From: Isoperla grammatica
Taxonomy: Eukaryota; Arthropoda; Insecta; Plecoptera; Perlodidae
DNA: 64,000 nucleotides
Direction of reading: 5' to 3'
NCBI GenBank assembly: GCA_945910005.1
Contig: OX246748.1
Coordinates: forward strand, 11,190,049 to 11,254,048
Shown here: positions 30,850 through 44,400 of the stretch, in pieces
Numbering within the stretch: the first letter of the stretch is position 1
How the letters are laid out: each line of letters begins with the position of its first letter
Position numbers and translations under genes: made by a program
The notes under the pieces: model-generated
What the model was told of the DNA's origin: nothing
The model's database searches: none
The model's input: the letters and a program-made list of their open reading frames with translations, nothing else

Positions 30850-33440
30850 GCGTTGTTGTCATTTTCTGAAGTAAACAAATTGCAACATTACACCTTGTTT
30901 GAAGATGTTCTGCAGACATCGTGATAGCTAAACCTGCATAATTTAATTTTCAAATGAAATTACGTTTTAAAGATACATCAAATACTTGAAATGTTTATGA
31001 TTTGAAAAACACATGACATGGAAACTTATTGGTATTTGTAAACATTGATGTGAAAATGCACTGTACGATTTTGTATCATTATTGAGTTTAGGTTTTGTGC
31101 GATCACAGTTTTCTGTTTTCTAAAATGACACAAACAAATTTTAAACTTCGAAAAAGAAACTATCATTTTGGAAGTATCATTATTATTTTTTCCTTACTTA
31201 ATAGCGGCCGGTATACCGTAAATATTGCAACTCCCGCTTCACACCATATTGAATATTTCCCCAAAAATACATTCCGCCGATGAAATTTTGTTTTTGGACA
31301 TACTCTGGTGTAAGAGATCAGGTTTTTCCAGTTATTTACCGTTAGTAGGAATTAATTTATGGTTTTTTTCATCCACCAGTACAAATGCACTTGCCCTACC
31401 GGAGGATAAAAAAAACTCACAATTAAAATACCAATAATGATAATGAACTAAAAATTCTTTTCTCCTGGCAACAATAATGATTGTTTATCATCATGGTATG
31501 AATTTTTGGGGGTAATAATCTAATATTTATGGCACGAGGTGGGGTAAAGTTGTCATTTTGACTCATGTTGACAGTACTGGCCTCTGGAAAATTAAGGCAG
31601 AAATAATTTGGGAACATGCACTACTCAATGTTTCTATTTCTAAATAAAAAATATGAATTTCATGTGTATTTTTGAAAACTAAAAACGTGCTAGTAAAGCA
31701 TAAACGGTTACACTAAACGCCCGCTATATAATACGGTAGATGATACTTAAGTAAAACTGGCTAAGTAAATAGAAAAATTAGTGATTGATTAGTATTCCGT
31801 TACTATAAAGACATTTTGTTAGTCACAATTCTATGACACCACGTTGTAATTCAGAAATCTTTGCCAACACTGATGTTCCCTTCTTTTTTTTAATTTTTTA
31901 AAGTACCGACAAAGAAACTTTGTGAAGAATGACGTCATACTATTCCAATAACGATGAATAAACTCGTTATTCAATTGAACAGACAGTTAAAATATTATGT
32001 CTGAATGAAACTTCCTGGCAAGTCATTCCTCTACACTCAAGACATCTTCTCATTGTTCATCAAATCAACATGTGTGCTGTATGAGTCGGCTAAATTATTT
32101 CAAAGGAGATCCACCGATTGGTCGATGAACCCTAACGTTTGTAAAGAACAAGACCTTTGCACGAGTCAATACTTCATTGAAAACTTAAGCTTATTATATA
32201 TGTGAATTTCTATATAGCATCGTGTCGTAAGGTCAGATGTTTAAAGCAGTCGTGACTCGTGACCCTCGATTGGAGATAAAGACTGGATATAAAACACTCT
32301 TAATGGTGAGAGTGAATGTTGATTATTGGCATCCATAAATAACCTTATCAACGCAAGGGAAACTTTTGTATTTAAACTTTGTATTAACATGAAGAAATGG
32401 CCCCTCAAAATAGACTAGACGCATTCTGGTGACAAGAAAATTAACTACTATTTGAATGAGTTTATCTGTCAATTGTTCATTGTTGCTTTATTGTTAAATC
32501 ATCAATGGCGTAGATAAGGGTGTTGCTTAGCAGCGCTATCTATGTGTTAGTTTGAGTCTCCAATAGCACATATCATTCCCAGAAAAAAGAATAATTCTCA
32601 ATTGGTCTTTTTCATTTGTTTTTTCTTTCCAGGTCTGTGTTTTTGACATCTTTTGATTTTAATGAACGTATTCTTACGGCTTTACTTCCCTAACGTAACT
32701 AGTTGTTCATATTTTAAAGGAAACGCGGTATTTGTATAATTTACTACGTTTCAATATAAGGTGAATCCCAGAATTATTCAACAAACACTAAACCCAGTTT
32801 CAGATTTATTTATTTAATGGCTATTCTATTCAGTTATCCACCTTATCTACAATGGAGTCAAATAAATACAACTAAATAATTAGAAGCAATAGGAAACACA
32901 CACAAAAAAATAGCAAAACAGCACAACAACAAAACAAACTGCCTTTGAAAGCATTAATTCCAATAAGTGTTTAATCAACGCAGTTGTGCCAAATATCAAC
33001 AATGACTTTTCGTTGATCTCCGAGAGCCATGGTTCATTTCTGGCACAAGTCCATAGACCAAACACTCACTCTAAAATTAATCTGAAACTGCTTTGAGCCA
33101 CAGTTGAATTTTAGAATTCGCTTTTATACAGGTGACTTTAATGCACGAGATATGTGGAGACTTGAATGCACGGTACAGAAAAAACTATATTTATTACTTT
33201 TCCTATTGATGAACTACTTAACTACTTAATTTATGTCACTCATTGTCCTATTTGTCGCCTCTTACGACAGGCAGAGCTACACTGGACCTATTCTTTCCCA
33301 GGGACAAACGGGGGAGAAGATTGGAAAATGAGTTGGGACAATATGAAAACGGGTTATCAGAAGGACTAGTTTGGGTAACACCTCATTTCTTTACCTCTTA
33401 AGACAGCTTTTACGAAATACGCGTGTTTCTTGAGTATAAT
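30850..33440. other. Intergenic region, no recognised features
   Basis: AT-rich, with only short random frames. One short dispersed motif lies at about 33247-33290 on the minus strand. Confidence 0.4.
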
Positions 33441-33449
33441 AGTTTATTT

Positions 33450-33576
33450 AGCTACCCTTTCCCTTTTGCTCCCCTTTACGTCCTACTTGTCCCTTTCCTC
33501 CAACCCCCCCCCCCCCCCCTCACCCTCGTTATATAATTATATTTGTCGAGTACGTCGTTAAACAACAGATAATTGA
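33450..33576 (+). repeat. Repeat A 3' fragment, type B tail
   Basis: Pyrimidine tract containing a long C run (33505-33520), then gtcgagtacgtcgttaaacaac. Confidence 0.65.
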
Positions 33577-33579
33577 TAC

Positions 33580-35260
33580 GAGCCTAGCGTGTTACCGGTG
33601 ATGTACCTTTTATCAGGTGATGTAAATGAATGCTTCAATTAGTGAATGCGTGTTCACTGCACAGCGAGCCATATGCTCAGCCACACATGATAGCGTGGGA
33701 TTGAACAATTAGCCAGCAGTCTACGTAGACCTACGCCCAGACGTTACTCTTACCTTCTGTGGGAACTGAGGGTACGTGAGCTAACCGAGGTGATAGGTCA
33801 TATGTCGAGACGCATGTCCGTATGTCTACCTTCCTAAATCACTCTTCGGTCCGTGACTCTGAGAATGTGGTAAAGTCTCAAATACGTACTGCTAATGTGG
33901 TATGTTCTTAGAAGTTGTAAATGCTAATTACTTCCTTAAAATTAAGAGAATTGTGATTCATTAAAAGTGAGTTATAAAAAACACTAAAAGTTGAGATTTT
34001 CAAAGGACGTTCGCCTCATCGTAAATACTGTTTACAAGTCGGTGTTTGGGGAACTTTGCGTTTTTGTCTGGAACAGATAATAATCTCGAAAAAACTTTCG
34101 TGAGAAAAATTCAAATAGCTGCAGAACTTAGAAACGTGTTCGTTATTGAGATAAAAAACGATGTGGGTAATATGTTATCTTGGCTTCGTTCACTTGGACT
34201 TTTCGTGATTGCCAAACACAATTAATATGTATCCGTATAAAAATTTAAAAAAATTAACATTTGTGATGGCAATATATTTATACAATCATCTTTAAGCCGA
34301 CTAGGTAATTAATATCAAAGAAGTACTTAAGCAGTAAGTCAACGTTTATATATGGTCACATCCTAAACAACTGGTTAGTATTATTAATATGTTTCCATAA
34401 TATAATAATTTAGCTGTTCAAAAAGAAGATACAGTCACTATAGAATTTATGGTCTGGTTGAGACAGGAAAACAGAATTCATATTCTATTACTTTTTGTTG
34501 TATGTTCTTAAATAAAATCTGTTTAAATTTAAATTTTGCCTTCGGAATAAAATTGCATTCAACATAAGCTCGAATTCAACCAAATTAATTTCAGAATAAA
34601 ATTCATTGAAAGGCTACAGAGCTCCATCTCAATTTGTGTTGTATTGGAAATATATCCCGTTCAACAATAACAATCGAACTTTTAGTAACGACGTCAATCG
34701 GGGTTATGAAATAAAATTTATTTTATTTATATTGTAGGCTTATTTAATATTTTTAATGTATCAAAATATCAAAATAATTACAATACAATTACAACAAAAA
34801 TAAAATACAATATAAAATTTAAATAATTTTAGTGAAAAAATCGCATTCTTAATATGTCATCAACATTATAAAAACCAATCAAATCAACATAAATTAATGT
34901 GCTTTGCCCGCGTATTCTATTTGTACAAATAACCAGTTTTCCAATTTCATATACTCTAGAAATCCACAAGCATACAAGTGTTGTTAATAGAGACATAAAC
35001 TATCCACACACCAATTACCAATGAAACCACCCAGTTGTCAAATTAACAACTCATCATGTTTTTGTTCACATTCATTCCGCACGTTTATCGTGGCTCATGT
35101 CTGAAACAACGATCATAATCACTCACGCACGTCTATATCCACACACAAGTTTATATATAGGAAATACGAAACGTGTCCTAGGAAATATTTTTAGAATTAC
35201 ATGTTATTAACTCGATTCGTTAATTTAAGAAAAAAAAACTCAACAAGTAAAATCTAACGA
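33580..35260. other. Intergenic region, very AT-rich
   Basis: No gene or repeat recognised. Composition is most extreme around 34700-34860. Confidence 0.4.
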
Positions 35261-35349
35261 GTATGCCCGAGGATTTTTTATCACGCTTGTTGCGTAAGTC
35301 ATGGCGAGGTGGCCTTAAACTTGAAACAAGTTTTAGGAGCAACAAACTT

Positions 35350-35580
35350 GGACCACGTAGACACCACGAGAAGCTTCCTACTCTGTGGTTCTGTGGTGAC
35401 CTCGCAACAGGTTTGCTTTACTCCTGGCGAGTCAAGAGTGTTTAGTAGGGTCAAAAACCTGGCGCGCTGATTGTGCAACTTGCGGGGTAGCCGCGCGTTA
35501 AGGGGGCTCCGGAGGGTGTGGTTACAATACTGTCCGCCAGGGGGAGAGGCGGATGCGATATGACGTTTAGTGGTAGGAAG
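35350..35580. other. GC-rich island with promoter-array similarity
   Basis: Contains cacgagaagcttcctac, matching cacgagaagctccctac of the minisatellite upstream of gene C with one difference. At 35494-35510 it has CGCGTTAAGGGGGCTCC, whose exact complement lies upstream of gene D (54772-54788). It may be a displaced or decayed regulatory region of the same family. No linked coding exon was found. Confidence 0.4.
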
Positions 35581-35720
35581 AAATTGAAACAGAAGAACAT
35601 TTTAAAAATGGAATATGAGTAATTGTTGGTAGTGTTCAACATAAATAGGTCGAATAAAGTGAGAATTTAATGGTTTTTTACTCGTATATTTAGTATGAAA
35701 TTCAACATCAAAATATTGTT

Positions 35721-35880
35721 CTTCCCGTGGACTGCTACCTTATCGTGGTGGGCAGGTCTGCGTGCTTTGCTTTGCTTATCCCGAGAGCTATGCCGGCGGA
35801 AGCGTATGCTTCTGGTAAGGCCACCCTAGCTGGACAGGTCGAGGAGGAGAAGCCAGACGAAAGGCAGAGACGGCAAGGAT
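35721..35880 (+). repeat. Repeat A copy, 3' truncated
   Basis: Starts at gtggactgctacc and has an intact core (ggtaaggcc variant). It stops within agacgaaaggcag with no pyrimidine tract or tail. 3' truncation is unusual for target-primed retroposons and suggests later deletion. Confidence 0.75.
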
Positions 35881-36174
35881 ATTATTCCCCTCAAGATGGC
35901 CTTAGAAACGATTTAAAAGCCCACTGGTTTGTTTTATTAATATAAAACACTTCCTTGCTAGCAATAAGTATATCTGTAAATTAAAGTATTATTTATTAAA
36001 GTTAAGAGATAAAGTCACTTGATATGATATGAGATGAGATGGGTATCCAGAGGTGGGGATTTAACCATTCCCGGCGGGGATGCCTTTCAGTAAAAGTTAG
36101 CCGGAGATGAAATTACCAGAGGGGGAAATCCCTCCCACCCCCTCTCAGCTCGCAACCTGGTTGTTCTTATTATT

Positions 36175-36205
36175 AATAAGTATTGTTTAACGACGTACAC
36201 AGCCG
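36175..36205 (-). repeat. Possible inverted type B tail
   Basis: gtattgtttaacgacgtac is the reverse complement of the type B tail end. It is the only inverted trace of the repeat A tails I noticed and has no core attached. Confidence 0.45.
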
Positions 36206-36209
36206 CAAT

Positions 36210-37215
36210 GAAATACGAATTTAATCTCTCTGTCTACAATCCATCTTTTTACCAAATTTTTTCACAGAAACTACGATTATAATAATTGTATTCATTTTCT
36301 CATTGTTGGGTTGTTGATTTCATAAGCTCGTTTATATTTGAATCATGTTACAAATATAATAATTGAATTAATGTACATAATAATCATAAATACATATTAT
36401 ATACTAGAACCTATAATATTTGTAAATTTTAATCCATGGTAGTTAAATAAACAAATAAGGAAAGAAAATAAAACGCCCCTTCGAGTTATGCACTCACGTA
36501 CTGTGTTAGTGTAAAACTATGAATCAGTGCTTCTTATATTTTCAATTAATTTTTTTTTACAAGAACCGATTGTTAGAAGAGTTCATTACAAAAAACAAAC
36601 AAATACACTTACAAAACTTTCACTTAGTCGTTGTCCATCATTAAACGTTTTAAATGGCGAGCAGTTACTATTACTACACTTAGTTTTATTTGTATGGTTG
36701 CAATTTTATTATTTTGACAGCTGATAGTTTGTCCATCAGTTCAATTCATTTGTTTCATTGTTGTAGTCCGGATGTGACGTCAGTTGCGGGTTCCCTATAA
36801 GTTAACGTTTGGTAAACAATAGGCCTAACCTAAATTAATTTCACACAACCTTGGCACATGATAACGTAACGAACAAAACGATTAAGAAACAATGATAACG
36901 ATCACCTTAATAGTTTAGTTCTCATCGGTTTAACAAAATGCGCAATCCTGGGTTAACAATTAAGTTAAATGTGAGATTTTTTGGCAATTGGTAAAAAAAA
37001 AACTTAGTTACGATATTTTCTTTTGTAACTTTTCACTATAATTAACTTTCATGTACAATACTGAAATTGGTGCAATACTGCTTCATAATTTAATGTTATT
37101 GTTATCATACAAGTGAAAGTAGGTCATAGTAGTTTGCAAAGTAGTTTTTTGTAATATTAATTAATTCAAACATAAACATATTTTAGTGCCAGTTAATGAA
37201 GTGACTTTAACTATC
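36210..37215. other. Intergenic region, no recognised features
   Basis: AT-rich with no identifiable element. Confidence 0.4.
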
Positions 37216-37217
37216 AC

Positions 37218-38420
37218 CACGAGCAGGGGGGAGTCTATGTTAATACTACCCAAAACCTGCCCAGGGACTGCTACCTTATCGTGGTGGGCAGGTTTGTGCG
37301 CTTTGTTGATCCCGAGAGCTATGCCGGCGGAAGCGTATGCTTCTGGTAGGGCCACCCTAGCCGGACAGGTCGAGGAGGAGTAGTCAGACGAAGTGCAGTC
37401 TACACCCCAATCCCCTTTCCTCCCCTTCTTTCTTTCCTCAGGTGCTCTTCTACTTGCCCCTTTCCTCCAAACAGCCCCCTATTTCATTTTCATTATCACC
37501 CACTCATCGTCTTGATTAGCCAAGTTGCAAAACTATAAGACGTTAAGCCCAAATATCAATCAATCAATACTACCCAACAGTCAAGCGGTTGTGAAGTATG
37601 TGAAGCTTGCTACAGTACAGGTGGCGCCCGGCGGAGTCACGCGTTAACTCTACCACAGCCACCTTAGTTTCCTCACCGCCCACCATCGCACGGCGGCCGA
37701 CCGAGGGGGTTGTGACGTCACGAGAAGCTCCCTACAGTACAGGTGGCGCCCGGCGGAGTCAAGCGTTAACTCTACCACAGCCACCTTAGTTTCCTCACCG
37801 CCCACCATCGCACGGCGGCCGACCGAGGGGGTTGTGACGTCACGAGAAGCTCCCTACAGTACAGGTGGCGCCCGGCGGAGTCAAGCGTTAACTCTACCAC
37901 AGCCACCTTAGTTTCCTCACCGCCCACCATCCCACGGCGGCCGACCGGGCCCCACGAGCAGGTTTGAGTCTATTCTAATACTATCCAACAGTCAGGCGGT
38001 TGTGACGTCATGTGAAGCTCCCTACAGTACAGGTGGCGCCCGGCGGAGTCGCGCGTGAACTCTACCACAGCCACCTTAGTTTCCTCACCGCCCACCATCG
38101 CACGGCGGCCGACTGAGGGGGTTGTGACGTCATGTGAAGCTCCCTACAGTACAGGTGGCGCCCGGCGGAGTCACGCGTTAACTCTACCACAGCCACCTTA
38201 GTTTCCTCACCGCCCACCATCGCACGGCGGCCGACCGAGGGGGTGGTGACGTCATGTGAAGCTCCCTACAGCACAGGTGGCGCCCGGTGGAGTCACGCGT
38301 TAACTCTACCACAGCCACCTTAGTTTCCTCACCGCCCACCATCGCACGGCGGCCGACCGGGACCCGTGAGCAGGTTTGAGTCTATTCTAATACTATCCAA
38401 CAGTCAGGCGGTTGTGCAGG
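37218..38420 (+). repeat. Higher-order minisatellite upstream of gene C
   Basis: Six copies of a 122-base unit (ctccctacagtacaggtgg..) occur in two blocks of three. Equivalent points fall at about 37611, 37731, 37853 and at 38021, 38143, 38265. Each block is preceded by a spacer (agcaggtttgagtctattct..caacagtcaggcggttgtg), and a third spacer copy at about 38366-38416 ends the array. Units carry the palindrome TGACGTCA or close variants, plus caccgcccacc and acgcgttaac. The first spacer is split by a repeat A copy (37254-37565). The array ends about 30 bases before the TATA box of gene C. Confidence 0.88.
37242..37577 (+). mobile_element. Repeat A insertion with 12-base target duplication
   Basis: AATACTACCCAA occurs at 37242-37253 and 37566-37577, flanking a full-length repeat A copy (37254-37565). 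The duplicated bases belong to the minisatellite spacer, which is intact elsewhere without the insert. This is the clearest evidence that repeat A moves as a retroposon. Confidence 0.88.
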
Positions 38421-38450
38421 TGAACTGTCAGCTGGTTAGATAGCTGGTCT

Positions 38451-38457
38451 TATAAAG
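38451..38457 (+). promoter_or_regulatory. TATA box of gene C
   Basis: TATAAAG lies 45 bases before the proposed gene C start codon, in a run just after the minisatellite. A start site about 30 bases downstream (near 38474-38482, around atcacagg) would give a leader of 10 to 20 bases. Confidence 0.65.
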
Positions 38458-38495
38458 CGTTGTGCAGCAGAATCACAGGGCAAGCACTTCGCACC

Positions 38496-41400
38496 ATGGG
38501 CCTACAGGTACGTGGCTTATAGGGATATATCATCCCACATGTACATCGTACACAGGGACATTTACATTTTGTTTTAAATATTTTAAGTTCTTTAATATGG
38601 AGGCCTTTCTGTGGCTGGATCCTTGATCTACTGGGTACATTCCTGATTTCAACGCAAAAGGTCCACGGTTCGATTCCTGGTACGGACTTTTTTACTCTGA
38701 AAATTGACATGAATGCACGCTACTGGTTTATACGTAAAAGGTGAAGTTGACCCATCATAGTAACGAAGAATATTAATTACATAGTTTCCGCGGTATTCAA
38801 ATACAAATGTTTATATTTCCTGATCGGATTTATAATTTTTTTATTGTTCTTTGAATATGATTCGCAAGAACTCTTTCGATCATGTTTTTCATGGTATTTT
38901 CGTGCGATATCTATATAATTGCTGTGTAATCATAGTTGAGGACATTTAAAATGTGTATTGATTAGTGGAGTGGCAATGCGAATAAACTTTGTGATTATGT
39001 TTTTAACGATCCACAAAACAAGTGTGTAAAGTGAATTATTTTACAAAGCAATGATCGCGAATACGGCCATATTACACGGTGTCATGGAACATGATTTCGA
39101 TGGGTTATTCAAGCACAAGATAAAATACAGATTTTCACTTTACAGATTTTAAACTAAATCTATAGCTTTACAGATAATGTATATGCATACACAACAATAA
39201 GCAATATTGTAATACAAGTTTAGGCCCGATTTCTTTTAAATTGCTGTATTTCCATTTATTATCCATAAGGCTGGATTTATCACAGTCTGTTAATCATACT
39301 ACCCAAGTCATGAGGTATGAGAAAAGTGATGACTACAACATGCGAACAAAACAACACACAAACATTGCGGGAATGCAGTCTACTATTTGATCGATCATGA
39401 CGTGTCAACAGTCACAAAAAAGATATTTTTTTTTTCACGGCCTCGGTAGCTAGATTGTCAAAAGCGCCGGTACGTAGAGCTAGAGGATCTGGGATCGATC
39501 CCAAGTCTGGGCAAACTTTACTAAGTCGTTATATCTCCATATATATTATTTATACTTGCTGTTAGTCTATACAGCCCATGAGGTTTGGAAATGTAATGCT
39601 AAATTTAACTTAATACTCTGCACTGAGAGTTGTTAAGAATAGTTTGAATATACATAATGTATGTACAATCAATAATCAATTAATAATATCAAGGGCTAAT
39701 TCGGTGCAATTCTATTCCATGATTCATCGTATGATCAAGAAAAAACTTGAAAATCATGTGTCAGAAACGGATGTAGCAAGAATCGAACTAGTGACCTCCA
39801 GAATGAGGGACCCGTACGATAGCTGTAAACTATCACATCTTCATATTATATTTATTTTAATATTGAGAAATATAACGACCCAAGGTCATGTTATGTTTTG
39901 AGGTGATTTACCTTGTGTTAAATATATTAGTGTTACATTTATATCGAAACAATAACCGTGAAGGAACAGGTTTTCTATGTTAGAAAAACAATTATTTCCT
40001 AGTCTATGGTATCTATGGTATGACTAGTCTATGGTATGGTAATAAATAATCGCTTTGGATGAAGCAACAGCTTGCATACATTTTTAATTACTCATCGCGT
40101 GATTATGTTACACTTTTAATCATTAGTTTGTTATTATGCGCTAATGATGCTAATGAGCTTTAGAGGCCGTTGACTTGGTTTTTGTAAAGGGATTCTGTAA
40201 AACTACTTTGATGGACCAATGTTTGTTTTAACTATGTCTGTTAAGTTCCGTTCCTTCGTTCACTTCTATGAATAAAAGCAATCTTCCTGGCCTAGGGGTA
40301 ACGTTTGGCCAATGCGTGACTCTACCAGTCGTTAGAGGAGGCAAAAAGGAGACGTTGTCCCTCTCCCTACCAATATCCCATTTCAATATTCCCCTAACTA
40401 CTTTTCCCTTCTCTCCATTGCTGTACGCTGCTGTCCGGCCTCATCTAATGATTCAATAAATCTGATTAGACTGACTTCAAATGACATAACTGTCGAGAAC
40501 GTTGTTAAACACCAATTAGTACAACAATCAAATAAACTTTAGTTGTCTCGTATGACAGCAGAGCTACCGTACACATATTCATCCCCAGGCTAAGAGAGGG
40601 ACTAAAACACTGATGTTTCACCGTCATAATATATTATGAATTGAGGCTCTGCACGAGGGACTGCTACATTATCGTGGTGGGCAGGTTTGTGTGCTTTGGT
40701 GATCCCGAGAGCTATGCCGGCGGAAGCGTATGCTTCTGGTAGGGCCACCCTAGCCGGAACGATCGAGGAGTAGCCAGACGAAAGGCAGTCGACCCCTTTT
40801 CCTTTTTCCCTCGCTTTACGTCCCATTTGCCCCTTTCCTCAAAACATCCCTCGACGTCATATGACCTTGTTGTCTAGTACGTCGTTAAACAACAAACAAT
40901 CAAATAAAATTTCATTAATGTGATCACTCTGGTATCCTGCTTTGAGCGCAGTTTAGCCCAGGTCGATGTCCTTCAAACTGGCGCGTGTGACCCAGCCAGC
41001 ATAATGTGACCGGTCGGTACCAGTCAGGTGTTTTCATTACGTCGTCTTCGTCGTCGTCCAAACAGGTTAAACACCGTAAACGAGTCATCTACGGTGTGAA
41101 ACAAAAAACTTCATTTCCATTCGCAAAATTGAGACACTCGAGTTTCCGCAATACTTTCTTGTATAAATAAATAAAAATTAAATAACCCAATCTGGGACCG
41201 GGTTCAAATTTTCCAGGGTAACTCTGCCAGCCGTAAGTTGGTTAGCATTCCTGCTTCCAATGCAGAAGGTCCCGGGGTCAAATCCCGCTTCAGGCAGAAG
41301 TTTTTTAACTTCAAATATGGATTCAATTCCATCACTTCTTGTCTTAGGAATAAGTAAACGGTGACTTTGGAGCCGTCCTAGCAACGAAGCACTCAATAAA

Positions 41401-44400
41401 TTCAAAGTTGTTTTGAATCGGCCTTGAATTGATTCTGGCATTTGTCCGCAGGTGTTCGCACTGTCCAATCACTAATTCATATGTTTCGTATTTTAAATAT
41501 CGATCTTTGATTGGTTATCGCTCACTCGTCGATGGTGTTCGAAGCCTACAGGGTTGGTTTAGTGACTTTTAATTAAAGTCCCCCACTGCAAATAAGTTTA
41601 TTAATAGTTACTGAGTGGGTAGACTCTAAATGTGAATTTATTTATTTATTTATTTAGGAGACCTTGTCCATCTACCCCTCTCCCTCTCTCCCCACTGTTC
41701 CATTTAAGATTCCTCCTCGTTATCTTGTGTTTGTGTGTTTCAGATGCCTGTAGGCAAGTCGACATTGGCGTGGCTCCTACTACTTCTTGGAGTGGGCGTG
41801 GCCTATCCCGACATTACCAGGGTGCTACCCGGTCATGAATACATCCCCATTGATGACCCCGTCGCAAGGTTGGTATTGTGGAGCTCGACCGGAAGTGTGT
41901 GGAGGGGGGTGAATCTAAACGCGCGAAAATTCAAATATAAACCTAGCGCATTGTCAATCATATTATATGGTCCAACGGCCACTCTCACTGCACTATTATG
42001 ATTTCAGTCACTCACGTATTACAAATATGTTAGATTACTCTTAAAAACAAGTAACCTTGATTTTTGTAATACGTCCCATTCCCGAAGATAATGATGATTC
42101 AATGTTGCTTCTACCCAGGGGCCTCCACATTATCGATAGGTGAGCTATGCCGGCGGAAGCGTATGCTTCTGGTAGGGCCACTCCAGCCAGACAGGTCGAG
42201 ATGGAGTATAGCCAGACGAAAGGCAGTCCACGTCCTCCTCTTTTCCCCCACCCCCCCTTTACGTCATACTTGTCCCTTTCCTCCAAACACCCCCAGACCT
42301 CATTGGATCTAGTTGCTGAGTACCTAGTAAAGACTAAACACCAAAACTTAAGTAATTCAAATTCAAATTAATTCAATTAAAATAATGAAAAAAAACAAAT
42401 AATCAAAATTCAAGAGAAGGAAACGGAGAAGTTAACATAATATATGAAATGTGTTTTTTTCCGGAAATTTCTGGCTGCCTGGGTGGTCTAATAGGTCCGT
42501 CCAATAACATATCTTTCAAATTGTCTAATGTCTTTCAGTGTTTTTTTAAGAACTACGAATTCCACGATTCAAAGTGTAATTTTTAACGGCAGCAAATCAC
42601 GTATGTAATGTTCTGAGAAAAATATAACAACGCTTAAGGCTTTACTGAATATGTACGCGTTCATGGAAACAAAATGTTATTAGAGATGCTTTTCAGTAGC
42701 CTAGTCCGTCATTAGAAATTCCAGTATAAATGGCATAGCTTGAGTATTGAAACTTCCACTCATCGTCTCGATTAGCCCAGTTGCAAAAATATGAGACGTT
42801 AAGCCCAAATATCAATCAATCAAACTATAAAAATCGACACACCTGCATATGTTGATTTATTCGATGTGTAATATATTATTAACAGGTTTATATATTTCAA
42901 ATATATCATCTAGAATTTAATTTAGTTACATTCCTTCATATTCAAGAAGTCGTGACTTATGTTAATGCATACAGTGATACATAAATACATCAATACATGT
43001 TGTATACTTGTATGCATTGTTGTATGGTTTTAAAAAGATTAATAAGAATAATGAGGATCATCAAAGTGATCCCAGTTCAAGATAACCGGTCTTTTCAGTG
43101 TCAGATTTCATCTTCGCCTCTTGAGCGGACAGCAATGTGTTCAGAAAGTCCTTATGTTATTAAAAAATAAACAAAGTTTTGACCAAAATAATAGTGCACA
43201 TAAGAATAAAAGTACTAAACAAAAGCGTGTATGAAAACCTACGACTTTAAGTAATTCCTTGTGCCTATTTGTGGTGGTATTATCGTGCCATGCTCTGTCC
43301 CAGGTTCCAGTACATGGCAGCGCTGTCCTACGGCCGCTCCCAGGCTCCACAGAAGTCCGCCGCCCCCGCCCCCGCTGCCCCTCAACCCGCCAAGCAGGCA
43401 GACGACGCCACCCGGAAGTCACCGCTTCCGATATTCTACGTCCTCTCCTCCAAGATCTTCCCCGATAACCTCCTGAAGGAAGCCGGCCTCTTTGCCAAGA
43501 AGTATTCCTACTCACAAAACCGGCAGCAGAACCCAGACTTCGAGTTCCGGCCCCCGTGTGATTGCCCTCACTGCCACCCCGGGGGTGGTGGTCAGTTCCC
43601 TCCCGGCGGTGGGTACCCACCCAATGGAGGTCAATTCCCTCCTGGGGGCGGATACCCGCCTAATGGAGGTTATCCTCCAGGCGGTGGCGGGTATCCTCCA
43701 GGAGAGGGCTTCCCTCCCGGAGGCGGCTACCCACAAGAAGGTTATCCTCCAAACGGTGGATACCCTCCTAATAACGGCGGTTACCCTGACAACAATTACC
43801 AACCTGGTTACCCCCAGGGTGGGGGGCGACCTCCCGGTGGGGGTGTTCGACCTAACCCCCCCTTGGGCCCCGACGGCTACCCCCTGAGGCCCGGTAACTA
43901 CCCCGATGACACTTACCCCCAAAAGCCGCAGAAACCTAACAGACCCGGAAGTGATCAACAGAGGCCTCAGAACGAGCCAACCTACCAGAAACCGAACCGT
44001 CCTAACAGACCAAGCAACTCGCAGACTTCCTTGTTCAAGCCTGTAGCAAGCTATCCGCAAGCACAGTACCCTGCCGGACAGTACCCTCAACAGTCGCAAT
44101 ATCCTCAAAACTCACAGTATCCCCAGAAGTATCCCTACGCGCCCCAGCATCAACCGCCAAGCCGGACTCCACTTCTACCAGAGTATTATCCGGGGAAAAA
44201 GCCGTCTAAACCTTCTCAATATCCTGCCTTTTATGGGCCTCAATACCCTTATTACCCTCAGGGCGCTTTCGTACCACCCAACTTCCCTCCTGCAGGTTAT
44301 CCCGCACCTCCCGGTCATCACGCTACACAGGTGTTTGGCATCATACCTGGAATGCCATACGTACCCCCTCCGTACCCTCCAAAGCCACCAAAACAACCCC

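Noticed and set aside
35263..35445. 60-codon plus frame in the GC-rich patch
   Set aside because: No signal peptide, no family similarity and no linked exons. The interest of the patch is its regulatory-like motifs.
37561..38420. CRISPR array
   Set aside because: Regular repeats, but 122-base units without unique spacers, in an animal genome; this is a minisatellite.
38608..41300. tRNA genes
   Set aside because: Several segments have A-box-like and B-box-like elements, but none folds into a full cloverleaf with a closing acceptor stem, and bodies of SINEs follow them.
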